A stretch of 64,000 nt of DNA from Rotaria sordida (lineage: Eukaryota; Rotifera; Eurotatoria; Philodinida; Philodinidae). Under the pieces are notes generated by a model. The model was not told the DNA's origin. It did not search any database and worked only from the letters and a program-made list of their open reading frames with translations. Location: positions 1 to 64,000 of the forward strand of contig CAJNOL010001200.1 in NCBI GenBank assembly GCA_905250125.1. Reading direction: 5' to 3'. Both the position numbers and the translations under genes were made by a program. Position 1 is the stretch's first letter; the number at the start of each line of letters is the position of its first letter. Below are positions 37,601 through 49,899 of this stretch, piece after piece.

Positions 37601-39081
37601 TCTCTTCAGCAGTTCGACACATAGTTATAGATACCATTATTTTTCTTTTTGTTATTTTGACAGACTGCATGAAACTACACTGTTGATAAAAACTTTACTT
37701 TTTAACAGTGGATTATTGTAAAATTATAGATTAAACAATCTTTGTGATGTACTAAAAAATAAGTGTGTGTGACTGAATACTAGGAGGGCATATAAGCATT
37801 AATTTCTTTAAAAGAGATTCTACATATAAAAGTTATATAATTGATTATAAGTGAAACAAAGAAATTTGATAATGACATTTAACATCATTATTATATTATT
37901 GTATTGAAACATCTTCTATGAAAAGAAATTTCATTTTCATCTATTTACAAAATTTATTTTTAATTGTTGATTTCAATAACTGTCGTTTCATACAAAATTC
38001 GTAGTAATATATTTCTGAATGAATGATTTAAATAAATAAAAATTGATAAATGAAAAATCAAAGAAATCTGAAAAATATCTCACCTATGAATTTTATTTTC
38101 TTTCTCTCTTGATTACTTTTTTTCTGATTTTACATTTAAAGTAATATATGATGCAAAACTAATGGGATAAATGTTGAAATCTATTTCTCTTCAATAGAAA
38201 AGTATTAAACGAAAAATATTTTACTAAAAGATAGAATGTTTTCTCTTCTTTCGAATCGTATATATAACTTATTTTTATATTACATTCAAAAACAAAACGA
38301 CACAACAGAAAAGAGAAACACTCTTAAAAAGCATCCGTATTTTTTCTATGAAAGGGCGCATAAAATGTCGATCTTTATATCTTTTCGATAAATTAGTTCT
38401 GAAAAGAATATTTTCTTTTTTTTATCAATTGATAAGAAATTTTCTTCTCTTGCGAATAATGTATGATTCATATTTGTCATATATTAGTAAGTGAAATGAG
38501 ACGAGAAAAAAGAAAAACATCTGCACAATAAATTTATAATTTTTAAATATCTTGTAAACAATAATTGATAACAATTAACTATCGTTTTATAAGATGTTTT
38601 TTTTATGAGTGTATGACAAAAATAAATTCTATATGATTCGAAAGAGAAGAGAAAAAGCTCTATCTTTTGGTAAAATATTTTCTATTGAGTACCTTTCTAT
38701 TGAAGAGAAATAGATTTCGACATTTGTCTCATTATTTTTTCATCATACATTATCTTTAATTTATGATTAAGTACATATTGTTCGATGTATGTATTAGTCA
38801 TCATGGTCATTGTTGGCATTTTAGTTTCGTTGTATAGACATATCAAGTTTAATAAAGTCGTGTTATTTTGACGGTTGATTAAATTAGTTCTAGTGAAATA
38901 TCATATATGTTACTATTTTATTTGATGTTTTCGTCATGTACATCCTTCAATTATAAAATCAAATCTTTTTTTAGGTCGTAATAAGATCATTTTGTTTTTT
39001 TTTCTGTTTAGTCGTATCGTACTCTTTCATACAGATTCATTGAGTAAAAACAAATAGAAATTTCTATTCTAATCTGTAATA
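34626..39081. other. Intergenic region between CBP and the SLC13 gene
   Basis: No recognisable gene in about 4.4 kb. Frames at 34689-35009 (+) and 36997-37194 (-) lack motifs and splice context. The only structured element found is the foldback at 38140-38750. The last 100 bp before 39082 are T-rich with no definable promoter motif. Confidence 0.5.
38140..38750. repeat. Palindromic (foldback) element upstream of SLC13
   Basis: GAAATCTATTTCTCTTCAAT at 38176-38195 is mirrored by ATTGAAGAGAAATAGATTTC at 38699-38718. Further pairs are AAAATATTTTACTAAAAGAT near 38213 with ATCTTTTGGTAAAATATTTT near 38662, and TCTCTTCTTTCGAATCGTAT with ATGATTCGAAAGAGAAGAGA near 38633. The arms are about 150-200 bp and converge near 38450. 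No gene. Confidence 0.75.
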
Positions 39082-41746
39082 ATGATTTCTATTTTAAATT
39101 GGTTAAAACCACGATGGCGTTTATTAATTGTTTTATTAACACCTTTAATTTTTCTTCCAATACCACTTGTTGGCAAATCTTCTGTATGTTAAAAAATTTT
39201 TTTTTTCTCAGGTTTTTTTTCTAATGTTTTTCTTATAGCAAGCAAGATGTGGTTTTATTGTAATTATTCTAACTATTTATTGGGTTTTTGAAGCATTACC
39301 TTTACCGGTGACTTCCTTATTACCACTTGCTCTTTTTCCGATGGTATATATGAATTATATGAATGGTCTTTTTTTTGTTTCAATTAAGATAATATTGATA
39401 TATCTTTAGGCTGGTATTTTAACTGCTGACCGTGTAGCACCACATTATTTTAAAGATATAATTACATTGTTCTTTGGAAGTATGTCACTTGCTTTTGCTG
39501 TTGAATCTGTTAATCTTCATCGACGGATTGCATTATTGGTATTGAGTTTGGTAGGTACATCAACGAAATGGTAATTATTTTATTTTATTTTTTATATTCG
39601 TTTCAATTATTAATTTAAATACGCTCAGGTCTATGGCTGGTTTAATGGGAGTAACTGCTTTTCTTTCGATGTGGATTAATAATTCAGCAGCAGCATCGAT
39701 TATGTTACCCGTAGCATTAGCAATTGTAGATGAACTTGAAAATCATAGTAAAGGTAGTCAAGCAAAGAAAAATCGTATCAAAGAAGGCTTAGCCGCTGTG
39801 AATGGTAAACTGATAATATAGAAACATAATAATAATAACATTCATATTTTAATATAGAAATGGTTGATGTAACAAAAACAGAAGTCAATAATCAATATTC
39901 AACAGAAGTTATTTTAGATTCATTACATATAGAAGAACCGTTAGTGTTGGAACATATCGAATCAAAATTTTTAATATCCATTCAAACTTTTTTTTTCCAA
40001 GGAAACCACCAATTCCTAGAGCATTAAAGGGACGTTTTCAATTGCCATGGAAAAATCGAAATCTACTCGTGCCTGTAAAATCAAGCGAAAAAAAATATGA
40101 AAAAATAAGAAAAGGTAATTTGTAATACATTTATGCAAAAAAATAAAAAATCAAATATCACAAATTTTTCTTATAGGTTTTCTTCTTTCTGTTGCTTATT
40201 CAGCAACTATTGGTGGTTTATCTAGTTTAGTTGGTACAGCACCGAATATTTTTGTCAAAGGTTTTGCTGATAGGTCAATTATTAAAAAAAAACACAAACT
40301 AAGACATTTTTCTTATTTATTCATCTCTTCTATTTCTAGTCAATACAAAAATACTGCTTTTCGTATAAGTTTTCTTAATTTTCTTCTCTTTGCATTTCCA
40401 GTGGCTTTATCAATGCTTGTTCTATGTTGGTTATGGTTACAAATTTATTATAATTTCAAAGAGTTTGAACAAATATTTTTCTTTTTTTTTTTTTAGTTTT
40501 GAATCTTTTTGTTTTTTGTTTTAATTAGATTATTTCAATTTCGTGTAGATCCAGAAACTAAAGCTGTACAAGATGATTTAAAAGCAATGTTAGTTAAACA
40601 ATATAAGGATCTTGGAAAACCAAAGTAGAGAAGAAAATAATTTTTATTTTTTTCGTATAAGATTGATTCTTGTTATTGTTTTCTTTTTAAAGTTGGAGTG
40701 AATTATCTGTTGCTATTGTTTTTATGTGTATGATTATTTTATGGGTAACAAAAGATTTTTCGGGTACACCTGGATGGGAAGTTATATTTGAAGATGATTA
40801 TATAAGTGATGGAACAGTAGCAATATTCTGTGGAATACTTCCATTAATTTTACCAAATGCAAATCCTTTACAAAGTGAGATTATTTAAAAATATCATATT
40901 AATATAATTTTTCTTTTTGATATTAATGAAGAGGATTGGAAATATGTACCAATAGTTGCATGGAATAATTTAGCAAAATATATGCCATGGGGTGCATTAA
41001 TATTACTTGGTGCTGGTCTTTCTGTTGCATCAGCTTTTCAAGTTTGTTAATTTAAATAAATTAAAATGATAATCAAGTTTATTCGTTTTTGTTTTTGATT
41101 TCATAAGGCTTCAAAATTATCAGAAAGTGTTGCACGAGCACTTCGATTTCTATCTGGTGTACCACACGGAGCTGTTATTTTATTAATTATTATTATTAGT
41201 GGTCTATTTACTGAAGTAACATCAAATTTAAGTACGGCAAGTATCTTTTTTCCAGTTCTTGATTCAGTAGTAAGTGTTTTTTTTTTCATTTTGATATGAT
41301 AAAATGATATTTCATCATTAGGCACGTAGTTCTCGTATGCATCCAGCATTTCTTATTCTTCCTTGTACATTAGCAGTTTCATTGGCTTTTATGTTACCTA
41401 TTGGTAAATAAGTGAAGTTTGATAACAAGAAAAAAAAAGAAATATTTATATTTATGATTTTTTGTTTTGTTTTAAGCAACACCACCAAATGCTATTGTTT
41501 TTGCTAGTGGTACTATTCGTGTGATTGATATGGTAAAATTTCTATATCAAATAGAAATATGAAATCTTTGTTTACTACTAGGTAAAAACTGGTATTGTTA
41601 TGAATATTATGGGGTTTTTGGTTATTTTCTTGGCTGCAACGACTTGGATGCCAAAAATTTATGGATTGAATGATCGAGCAACGGAAATATTTTTTAGTAT
41701 TAATTCAACATTAAACAATCCAGGATTATATAACGGAACCGGTTGA
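39082..41746 (+). CDS. SLC13 family: SLC13-family sodium/di- or tricarboxylate cotransporter, 15 exons
   Basis: Plasma-membrane Na+-coupled importer of dicarboxylates or citrate (family-based; sulfate cannot be excluded). Exons: 39082-39183, 39239-39343, 39410-39570, 39629-39804, 39858-39945, 40002-40114, 40177-40273, 40340-40462, 40529-40624, 40693-40874, 40932-41041, 41108-41269, 41322-41403, 41477-41532, 41582-41746; all phases agree and give 605 aa, the usual length. Multiple hydrophobic helices are visible. The sodium/substrate motif around Asn141 reads WINNSAAASIMLPVA (SNT in vertebrates), the family signature SATIGGLSSLVGTAPN is at 257-272, the second half-site is TSNLSTASIFFP with Asn491, and MLPIATPPNAIVFASG follows. 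The hydrophilic loop at about 175-245 is typical. The C-terminal tail ends in NGTG. Introns are about 50-70 bp. The exon 5 donor (39946) is the least certain junction. Confidence 0.93.
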
Positions 41747-44392
41747 ACTTCTTTTTCTTGTCATAATATAACAAATTTTTTTTTTCTTTTTATATATAAT
41801 AATTTGCTTGTAATGAAAAACAGTAAATAGAAATACGCTTTATTCGGGCTAGAAAAGCTTGTAGTCACTCATTTCAAGTTATTTTTTATCATCCTACTGT
41901 TATTACATGCTTTTTATGAGAATGGAAATTCATTGTGATATGTATATGCTACAAGAAAAATTAAAATTTTCTTTCAGAGAATTTTGAATTCTCTCACGAA
42001 ATAACATACATAGCATTATTTCTTCACTTTTAATGAAAACTTAAAAGAAAAGAAGTGTTATGACATCTACATTTGTGAATAGAAGTAATAGTAGATATTC
42101 ATTGTATTTGACGAGAATTTAAAAATTCATCGATAAGACATATTAAGATTTTAATCTGTTCTCTCGGATATTAAAATATTGATCTTTCCTGATGGAATTT
42201 TGAAAATATCCTAAATTTTAATTTTCTATGTAACATTTATAAGATACAAGAGAAAAGGAAAAGAAAGCAAACATTATCAAAATATCATGTATGAAATACT
42301 AGAGTTAATGACCACGTGAATCATTGAACATTACTATAATTTAAAAGAGTTTTATATGTATTAATTAGAAAAGTTTAAATTGAACTTATTTAACATATGA
42401 GAAAAACGGATTTATGACCTTTCTCTCAAATGAACAGAATGTAATAATAAGAACATAATGATAAAAGTGATTTGTAGTGACTCGATGATTAAGTGAATGG
42501 CTGTTATATTTTTGTGCTTTAAATTTCAAAATAAAGATTTATAAAAGCTAATTTTTTATTATTGTAATAGAGTGTTTATCATTCTTGAATAACTACGGGC
42601 ACATGATGAAAACAAGCTTCAAAACTTTCTTTGATAATCAAAAATGTAAAAGAAATATTTCTGTAATGAAAAAATCATATTACAGAGCAAGAAAAAATAT
42701 AATGTTTATGCTTAGAAGATACATATTTGAATGCTATCTAAACATTCCCGTACTTTCTCCTATGAATACTTTTCCATGAAAAATTGAGTAGATAGAGATT
42801 TAACAAAAATCAAGAATAGAACGATTAAAATCACACACATGCTCTATTCTTCCTATTTAAAATAACCAATTACAAACACAGTTGACATTGAAAAAGTAAA
42901 ATCATCAATATAACCATTAGATTACTGAACAGTTGGTAAGAGATATACACTAATAAAGCACATTTTTCAAATATTCATCAAGTTTTAGTCATATATTTTG
43001 TTGACAGGCAATCGTTTGTTCACGCACATCCATTTTTGAATGAAATTAACAAAATTTCAAAAATTTTGTGTTGGTCACTAATTTTAGTAGAACAATCATA
43101 TCAATCAGATCTCGAGATCAAGTCAGTCTTTCATGACATGATCTGATTTTTTTTGGGCCAACAATTCTTCATACCCGCCTGGCATCAACTAACAATGATT
43201 ATAAGCATGTTCTTTTACAAAAAAACCAGGATTTCTACATAATCAATCTTAACAATTTTTTTCGTTAATTTATTAGAATATTGTAAAAACTATTTTTCTT
43301 ATTGAACTGAATATCAGGGTATATTCGTCGGTACTTTACTTTCCTGAAGACTATCATACATTAAGAAGAATGTTTTCTTTTTGTCGAGATATTGAGGTTT
43401 TCAGTAAACTCGATTTTTCTATCATACTTGTAGGAAGCAACTACAATTTGGAAATTCAATATCTTGACAAAAGAACATTATCTTCGGTCGAAACTTTTAG
43501 AATATTATATGGGATAAAATTTCACGTCGAAAATTTTGTTTTTTGTTGGCATCTATCTAAATCTGGGTTGAAAATTCATTAAAACAATCCTAACTCATCT
43601 TCAAAAGACCATAGAGATGAACTCTTTTAGACTTTACTAGTCTTAGCAAAGTCTTCTTTTGAGCTCAAGATGAGCTCAAACGACGAATGTCAATTTGAGT
43701 GATTCTCTCGTACGGAAACTAAGAAAAATTTTCGGATGTGAATGTACTATTTCTCTTCATTCCATACACACAGCACACACTCTTTTGCCATTTGACTTAT
43801 CCATCTCTATTAAGACTTGACATAAATTCATTTCTAACTGTTGAACTGGACTTGAGGTTAATTCATTTATATCAAAATTAACTATTCATTTGATCTATCA
43901 GAAAGTATTCGCCAATGATGTTTGCGGATGGCAGTCTATTGAATTATCTATATCTTAGAGAATATTCTTGTGTCAAGTACTTGAAATAAAAAGAATCAAG
44001 AGTATACTTCCATATTTCGCGTCTGTTTCGCGATTAATCAACAAATACTCTGGATATTTTTCGCCTGTAAATTGTAATATTCATAACGTCTTTAACAATT
44101 TACAAGTTGGTGAATATTTTTCGTTTGATATCTTTCGTATAATATTCTTTATGATAGTCAAATATTTGATCGTTGATAAAGTCTAGATTATTATCTATTA
44201 ACAGCAGTAACGAAAACACTTATCTACAGACACACCAAATGTATATCATATAATCGAGTTGCGTCTGGATGTGCTTGCTCATTCTTCGTGTATTATCTTC
44301 ACGAACAATAAAACTGTCATACTTATATTGCAAGAAAGCTAAGTATTTGTCTACTATTTCAGTTTTTCTTTAGACTAAAAACACTTACAATC
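41747..44392. other. Intergenic, no recognisable gene
   Basis: About 2.6 kb of AT-rich DNA. Frames at 42585-42779, 43370-43582 and 43968-44186 (+) have no recognisable domain and no matching splice partners. No long inverted repeat was noticed. Confidence 0.45.
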
Positions 44393-44983
44393 ATGATGCA
44401 AAATAACTGGTTTCAACCATTTGCATCGAAGTTTTACAAAACTTTAGATTATTACAAAATTCCCGGATGGATTCTTAAGAGAATACCAGACAACGTGGAC
44501 ACAAGTCGAAATGCTTTAATTCAGGGACAACAACAAAAGTGGCGTTTTCGAACACATAATGCTAGAGCTAAGTAAGTGTAAACTTCATCTTGGATGTCGT
44601 ATATTTTTTCTGAAAAAAAAAGATTTCAATGTCACAAATGCAAAAAAAAGTGGACTTCAGCCTTCACAACAATTATTTGGAGAGCTCAATGGAAAACAGG
44701 CATTGTTCAAATTACTATAGAAAAACAAGGTTGTCGACGATGTAATACACAGTGCCAAGTATTCTTCATTGAAGATGAACAGATTGAATTTGCCTTAGAC
44801 TGGATGTGCCGATGGATGTTGAATGATTTCTACGAAATAAGCGATGAAGATACCAATAGCAGTGATGATGAACCAGATGCAAATGTAGAGTCTGTAGGTC
44901 CGCATGATTATCAACGTTGTGCAGCTGGAAGAAAAGGCACATGCAAAAAATGTAATCAAATGGCACAGCTTCAATTCAAATAA
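44393..44983 (+). CDS. 3CxxC-type zinc-finger protein (receptor-transporting-protein-like), two exons
   Basis: Predicted 179 aa from exons 44393-44571 and 44623-44983, joined by GTAAGT/AAAAAG in matching phase. The second exon carries the zinc-binding pattern of the zf-3CxxC (RTP) family: FQCHKCKKKW with Cys63 and Cys66, then GCRRCNTQC with Cys97, Cys100 and Cys104, and near the C terminus GPHDYQRC and CKKCNQ (Cys159, Cys167, Cys170). The N-terminal 60 residues are Trp- and aromatic-rich, as in RTPs. Family members in vertebrates help chemoreceptors reach the surface or bind RNA, but this protein has no obvious C-terminal membrane anchor, so it is probably soluble. An acidic, Ser/Asp-rich loop lies at 130-150. 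Two adjacent ATG codons start the frame; the first is chosen. Confidence 0.82.
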
Positions 44984-47107
44984 CATCTAATTGATTCTTT
45001 TCTAGTAAAATATAATCTAGCAACTAGAAAGCTCAATTTTTTGACTAAACATATCACAAAAAAAAGTATATATTTGCTGAAAAAATTTGAGAGTGAGGGT
45101 GGGTATTGGGATCTTTTGTGTCTTTCAGACCTTCATCTCACACTCCACAAGACCATGGAAAGTGCAAAATATTCTCACTACCGACACTGATCCTGCACTC
45201 ACCGCTCTTATTAATCGATTGCGACAAAAAACGCCTGAATCCGCAGGATAGGATTGATTGCATTGAAGGAATATTTTAGAACACTAAATTCGTGAAGGAT
45301 TTGATGAACTATGAATGCTCGGTGTGAGTTTTGGGCAGGAATAAAAATTTCCCGTTCATTCTCATGCTCATCCTGCACATCCAAGTCTTTCAATCTAGGG
45401 AAGAAGTTTCAGCCTTTTTACAGAACCTTGAAAGTGAACGAAGGATGCGGACGTTTGAGAAAAAATGACCTACGCCCACACGCCTAGGTCCATAAGAAAT
45501 GAATTTTAAAATAGTTTTGAAGATCTGAAAAATCAGATATACACCCTATCGATCACACCAATGAAGAATTCGATTCATTTGGGTGTGGGCATCAATCTTC
45601 ACTTAATCCATACACGCGCACCCTATATCTGATATAGAAATAATATACATACTGTCAGCGCCACTGATCTTCACTCTCTTATGAAATTAATTTAGATTTA
45701 ATTTACAGTTGAACTAAATTCATATTTGACTATTTTAATACGAGAATAAATAATAAAATAAATTTCAAATAAAAATGATATTTTCGTCGAAAATTTCAAA
45801 ATAAACTGTAGAGTATCATTAAGTTCTGATTTCTATTTATAATCACAGAATAAAACTATATGATTCATATCTTTTATGAACAAACATTCTCGGTATAATA
45901 AATCATGACACATAATAAAGAGTGTTAGTTTAGTGTCACTTGAACGAAGTAAAAAAACATGTGGAAATCGTTTCCTCTAGTCTCTCTAATTGTTTTTTCC
46001 ATTGTTATACGCCATTATGTTTCTGTTAAATGTCATGAAACTCTGTATTAGGAAAAGGGATGAATTTGGAATTGTCTTTCGTTTTTATTTCGCCACAGAG
46101 AGTATATTGAGAGGCTAACCGTTCTACAGTGAGCAGCTCTTTACTCTAAAGTACAACAATTCACGAGTCGAAACATGCTTTTTTTCAGATGTTTGCTGAT
46201 CGAAATTTTAGTCACTAAAAAAACATTCTGCTTCTTAACTTATAATGCACTAGTTTTGAAAGACAAACAACTAAACGTAGATAATTCTTAAACATAACAA
46301 GTCTAAATGTTAATTGATAATGTTGTTTAAGTTCAAGTCTTGTCTTTCAAATTTTCGAAATACACAAGAGTACCGATACTACAACCCTGCTGCAATCTCT
46401 TAAATTTAATCAGAGTAATATGTTACATTCGATACTTTTAATATTTCTGTTGATGTTCGATTTTCTCTTTCTTACTCAAGTTATACGAAAAAAACTTTTT
46501 CTACTGTTAAAGTGTCGTGTTTCTAACTCATCAAAACTGACGTTTAAAATTTGAACATCTAACTGTTTCTTATTGCACCAGTTATAGTTGTAGATTTCAA
46601 AATTTAAAGAATTAGTCATCTAATAGTGATATGATTTTTATTATTGAGACTGACTTATTGTAGCTAATATATCAGTAAAACAAACTTTTCTTCATCATTC
46701 GCTAACTGCGATCCAAATTGAAAGCTAAATTTGTTCATGAATACTTTTCATCCTTCTATTTTATTAAAATTGTAAATTTTCGAGTCAGAGATGCTACAAT
46801 ATACAATTAAGTGGCTTCTATACAATGAGACATTGCTCAGTTGTCTGTAACCTTTAGTTTCCTTCTGAAGTTATGCATTTTTGAAGATTTTTATTCAATA
46901 TTCTTCGTTTTGCAAAAAATAATTCAAACATGTGTTGACCAGTCAGATTTTTTTTCAAATGCTTGGACAAAAATGAGCTATATCTGACAATGGCTCTTCT
47001 GCTGAATTCTAAAAAATTGTATAATATATTACACTTGTCATGTCATTCATTTTATTTTAATATCATATTCAAATGAAGCATGAAATAAAAAAAAACACAC
47101 AAGTAGT
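44984..47107. other. Intergenic region with degenerate GT/CA hexamer tracts
   Basis: At about 45085-45205 and 45555-45625 there are GT-rich then CA-rich degenerate runs (GAGGGTGGGTATTGGG; CTCACACTCCACAAGACC; GGGTGTGGGCATCAA; CCATACACGCGCACCC), weak members of the hairpin family seen further right. The remainder, 45700-47100, shows nothing recognisable. Confidence 0.45.
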
Positions 47108-47113
47108 TTTATT
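47108..47113 (-). terminator. Polyadenylation signal of the ADISSP-like gene
   Basis: The plus-strand TTTATT reads AATAAA on the minus strand, about 50 bases past the stop codon of the gene at 47165-47823. Position and sequence fit a cleavage/polyadenylation signal. Confidence 0.5.
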
Positions 47114-47164
47114 AATTATTAGCACCGATTTTCTTTTCAACAGCATCGAAATATATTTCTATTG

Positions 47165-47823
47165 TCATTCTTCGTCTTCTTTGTCTTTTGTTATTATTGA
47201 TTTCATACGAACTTCAGGTCTCAATGTTGCTGTTCCTTGACCTTCGCGTAATATTTTTCCACGCACATTTACTGTAACAGATCTTTGTTGTGCTGTTGAT
47301 GTTTCTCTCAATAGAAAGGTTCGATGAAAAGGTCCAGATATAGTTTCTGGATTAATTACAACTTCAACTTCAAAACTGATTTGATTTTTGGAGTGAAATT
47401 GTGGAAATTCAGTCACCAATAGTTGCAACCCGTCTATTTGTTGATGATCGAGAATTGTCTCTAGTTCGATAGGAGCTTGATGAAAAACAACATCCATTGT
47501 TATTGTATAACTATGGGAAAGTTTTAAAATACCAAAATATAAATCAAACGAACATTTATTATTACAACATTGTTCCCACTGTAATTCAGCTAAAAAAAGA
47601 GATAAAAAAAGAAAATTATAACAAAATCAAAAACAACAATAAAAAACGCGAATACCAGTCTTAAGTGAATTTTCTTCATGTGTGCTTGATGAATCTTTTG
47701 CATCGACAGTAAATCGAACACCTGTAAAACATAAAACAAAACAGTTTTGAATTTCTCGTTACAGGTTTTTTTTCTAGCTTTACCACCAACTTTTCGAACA
47801 TGAGTAGAAGTGTTGTCTACCAT
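47165..47823 (-). CDS. C20orf27/ADISSP-like protein, three exons
   Basis: Minus-strand exons 47823-47763, 47721-47656 and 47589-47165 join in matching phase to give 183 aa, close to the roughly 174 aa of human C20orf27 (adipose-secreted signaling protein). Recognisable family features are the basic N terminus leading into VRFTVDAKDSS (human RSIRFAAGHDAEGS), the block FDLYFGILKLSHSYTITMDV (human FLKILHRYEITFTL), and a C-terminal beta-rich region with RTFLLRE and VTVNVRGKIL (human EEILLACE, VRVTVQARVM). The start ATG lies directly after a good TTTTCAG acceptor, so a 5'UTR intron, or trans-splicing, is likely. The C terminus is charged (KDKEDEE). Function is poorly known in the family; assignment is by pattern and order of motifs. 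Confidence 0.75.
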
Positions 47824-47948
47824 CTGAAAAGAAAAATATGAAAAACAATGAGCCGATTTGATCAGAAACATATTTGTTTTTGTTAAATTGAACGATAGAA
47901 TGGATAGGTCCTGATTGCTAAATTTTGGATTACGACATAATTATGTCT

Positions 47949-48272
47949 TCATAAAATCGTACTCGCGCTAGAAATAGTGTCCACAGTTACATTCGTAATG
48001 ATGGTGTAGCTACAGCGTAATTTAAAATATAGGTAACCATCCGTATATTGCCAGTTTCTGACTTGTTCAAAGGACGCAGTAACTCGATTACCATGAGGAT
48101 GATTTATGATATTAATAGCATCTATACATACTAAAGTATAGAATTCGGTGATGACTACAACTTCGAATTTCAAGTGTTTGATAAATTCTAGTTTTATTTT
48201 ATGTACACTCGAATATTGACTTTTGAGATAGTCTGAAAATACATATCGAATTTGTATAAGAACTTCTATCAT
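47949..48272 (-). CDS. Hypothetical 107-aa open frame
   Basis: An uninterrupted minus-strand frame with an ATG start and balanced composition (for example HPHGNRVTASFEQVRNWQYT). It lies upstream of the ADISSP-like gene on the same strand and stops immediately next to a large foldback element that begins near 48300. No domain is recognised and no splice partner is evident. It could be an exon fragment, a decayed gene or chance. Confidence 0.25.
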   Translation of the reverse strand: MIEVLIQIRYVFSDYLKSQYSSVHKIKLEFIKHLKFEVVVITEFYTLVCIDAINIINHPHGNRVTASFEQVRNWQYTDGYLYFKLRCSYTIITNVTVDTISSASTIL

Positions 48273-48299
48273 GCTCTATTTTATAAAACCGATAATTAA

Positions 48300-48930
48300 T
48301 CGGGGATCAGATCGACTCACAAGAAAACTTTTCGAGATGCTAAACAGCTTTTGAGCTCAAATTTCGTTCACAAATAGGAGATGTATAAACTAGCAAAGTC
48401 CTAAGATGATATGGCACAAGTTTCGACTTGGCTGAGATATCGACTGTTTACTATAATTTTCCTACAGGAATCCATTTTTCCTCTATAAATCAAAGTTTAG
48501 AATTTTGATCTGAAACATTGCCCACATCAAGGCCTCAATCAAACTAGCTTGTCCACAAAGTTTCAGAATTTTTGGACAAATCATGTCCGAAGTATGTTTT
48601 TCAAAATATCTATGCAAAACACAAAATGTCTAAAAAAGGGTCTTTATGCTAATATACTCATATTTTGGCAGATGATCTGTCCAAAAATTCTGAAACTTTG
48701 TAAGCAAGCTAGTCCGATTCAGGTCCTAATGTGGGCAAAATTCTAAAATTTGATTTAAGCAGAAAAATGCGTTCCTATAGGACAATTATAGTAAAAAGTC
48801 GATATCTCAGTCAAATCACAACTTTCGCCCATATCATCTTAGGACTTTGCTATTTTACATATCTCCTACTTGTGGATGAAATTTGAGCTCAAAAGCTTTT
48901 TAACACCTCGGAAGGTTCCCTCGTCAGAGC
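48300..48930. repeat. Palindromic (foldback) element, 48.3 kb
   Basis: A nearly full-length imperfect palindrome. TTTTGAGCTCAAATTTCGTT near 48350 pairs with GATGAAATTTGAGCTCAAAA near 48876. Likewise AAGTCCTAAGATGATATGG pairs with CATATCATCTTAGGACTTTG, GCTGAGATATCGACT with AGTCGATATCTCAG, and ACAAAGTTTCAGAATTTTTG near 48557 with CAAAAATTCTGAAACTTTGT near 48682. The centre is near 48615. No coding capacity. Confidence 0.85.
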
Positions 48931-49899
48931 ACTAAAGTTATCAATAACTAAACTTTCTTTCAATTTAATTATTCATGATATAACGTTTAATTTGCAACAA
49001 AAAATAATAAGACAAACGAGAAATAGTTTAGATAACTCTGATCTACAATTTCTGTTTTTGTGATTACTTGTTTACTGATTTTTCTTTTAACATGATCGGA
49101 TAGAGTTTTCATTTTTTTTTGGTCAGTTTCTATATTTTTTGGTTTTATTTAGTCCTCATCTCAACTGGAAATTTAATTAAATTCGAAAAACCTTCAAAAT
49201 ATTCTTTTACATTTCGATCTTTAGCTTTACAGAGTATATTTAGTTGAGACTAAATTACTTCGAAAATTGTTTCAGATCGAAGAGATGCGTCAAAACTATG
49301 TTTGTATCAGGTATGACATGAAATTTTACTCTGTAAGTGCAGAAAATTTAATTTTACTACTTACATCTCAGTTAACCATGTCTGTTTCTAATTCAGATAA
49401 GAAATAGAGCTTGTGGAGTTGTGTGCCTTCTATCAGATTTCCAGGCAAACTAACGTTTATTAATATTCCATTCTATAGGATTATGTTCGCAAAATGTGGT
49501 CTTAGAAGAAAATTTTATCGATATTGAGGACATCCAATCAGAAACTTATCAATCCAAATGACTGTTTACCATCGTTTTGTACTTTAAAACGACTGATAAT
49601 GTTACGAAACTGCATCTCGCATTTTTTTCGATCATCATCAGTCATTCGGAACTTTACTACGATCAAAAAAATGCTGCTCGAAAGAACCTATGACGAGTTC
49701 AAAACACACTCTTTTCGCTGTACACTTTGTTTCTTCAGCACACATATAAGAAAGAGTGAAAAAACAAATGTAATGATCGATATACTGACAAAAGCTTCTA
49801 CATATACGATCTATTCAATCTGAATGATATATTCTTTCTACTTCCACTGTAAAAGTTGATACACACAATACTGAACATAACTTTTCCGGGGAGTTTTAT
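48931..49899. other. Intergenic, no recognisable gene
   Basis: About 970 bp between two foldback elements. A 99-codon frame at 49524-49823 (+) has no recognisable motif. Nothing else seen. Confidence 0.45.
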
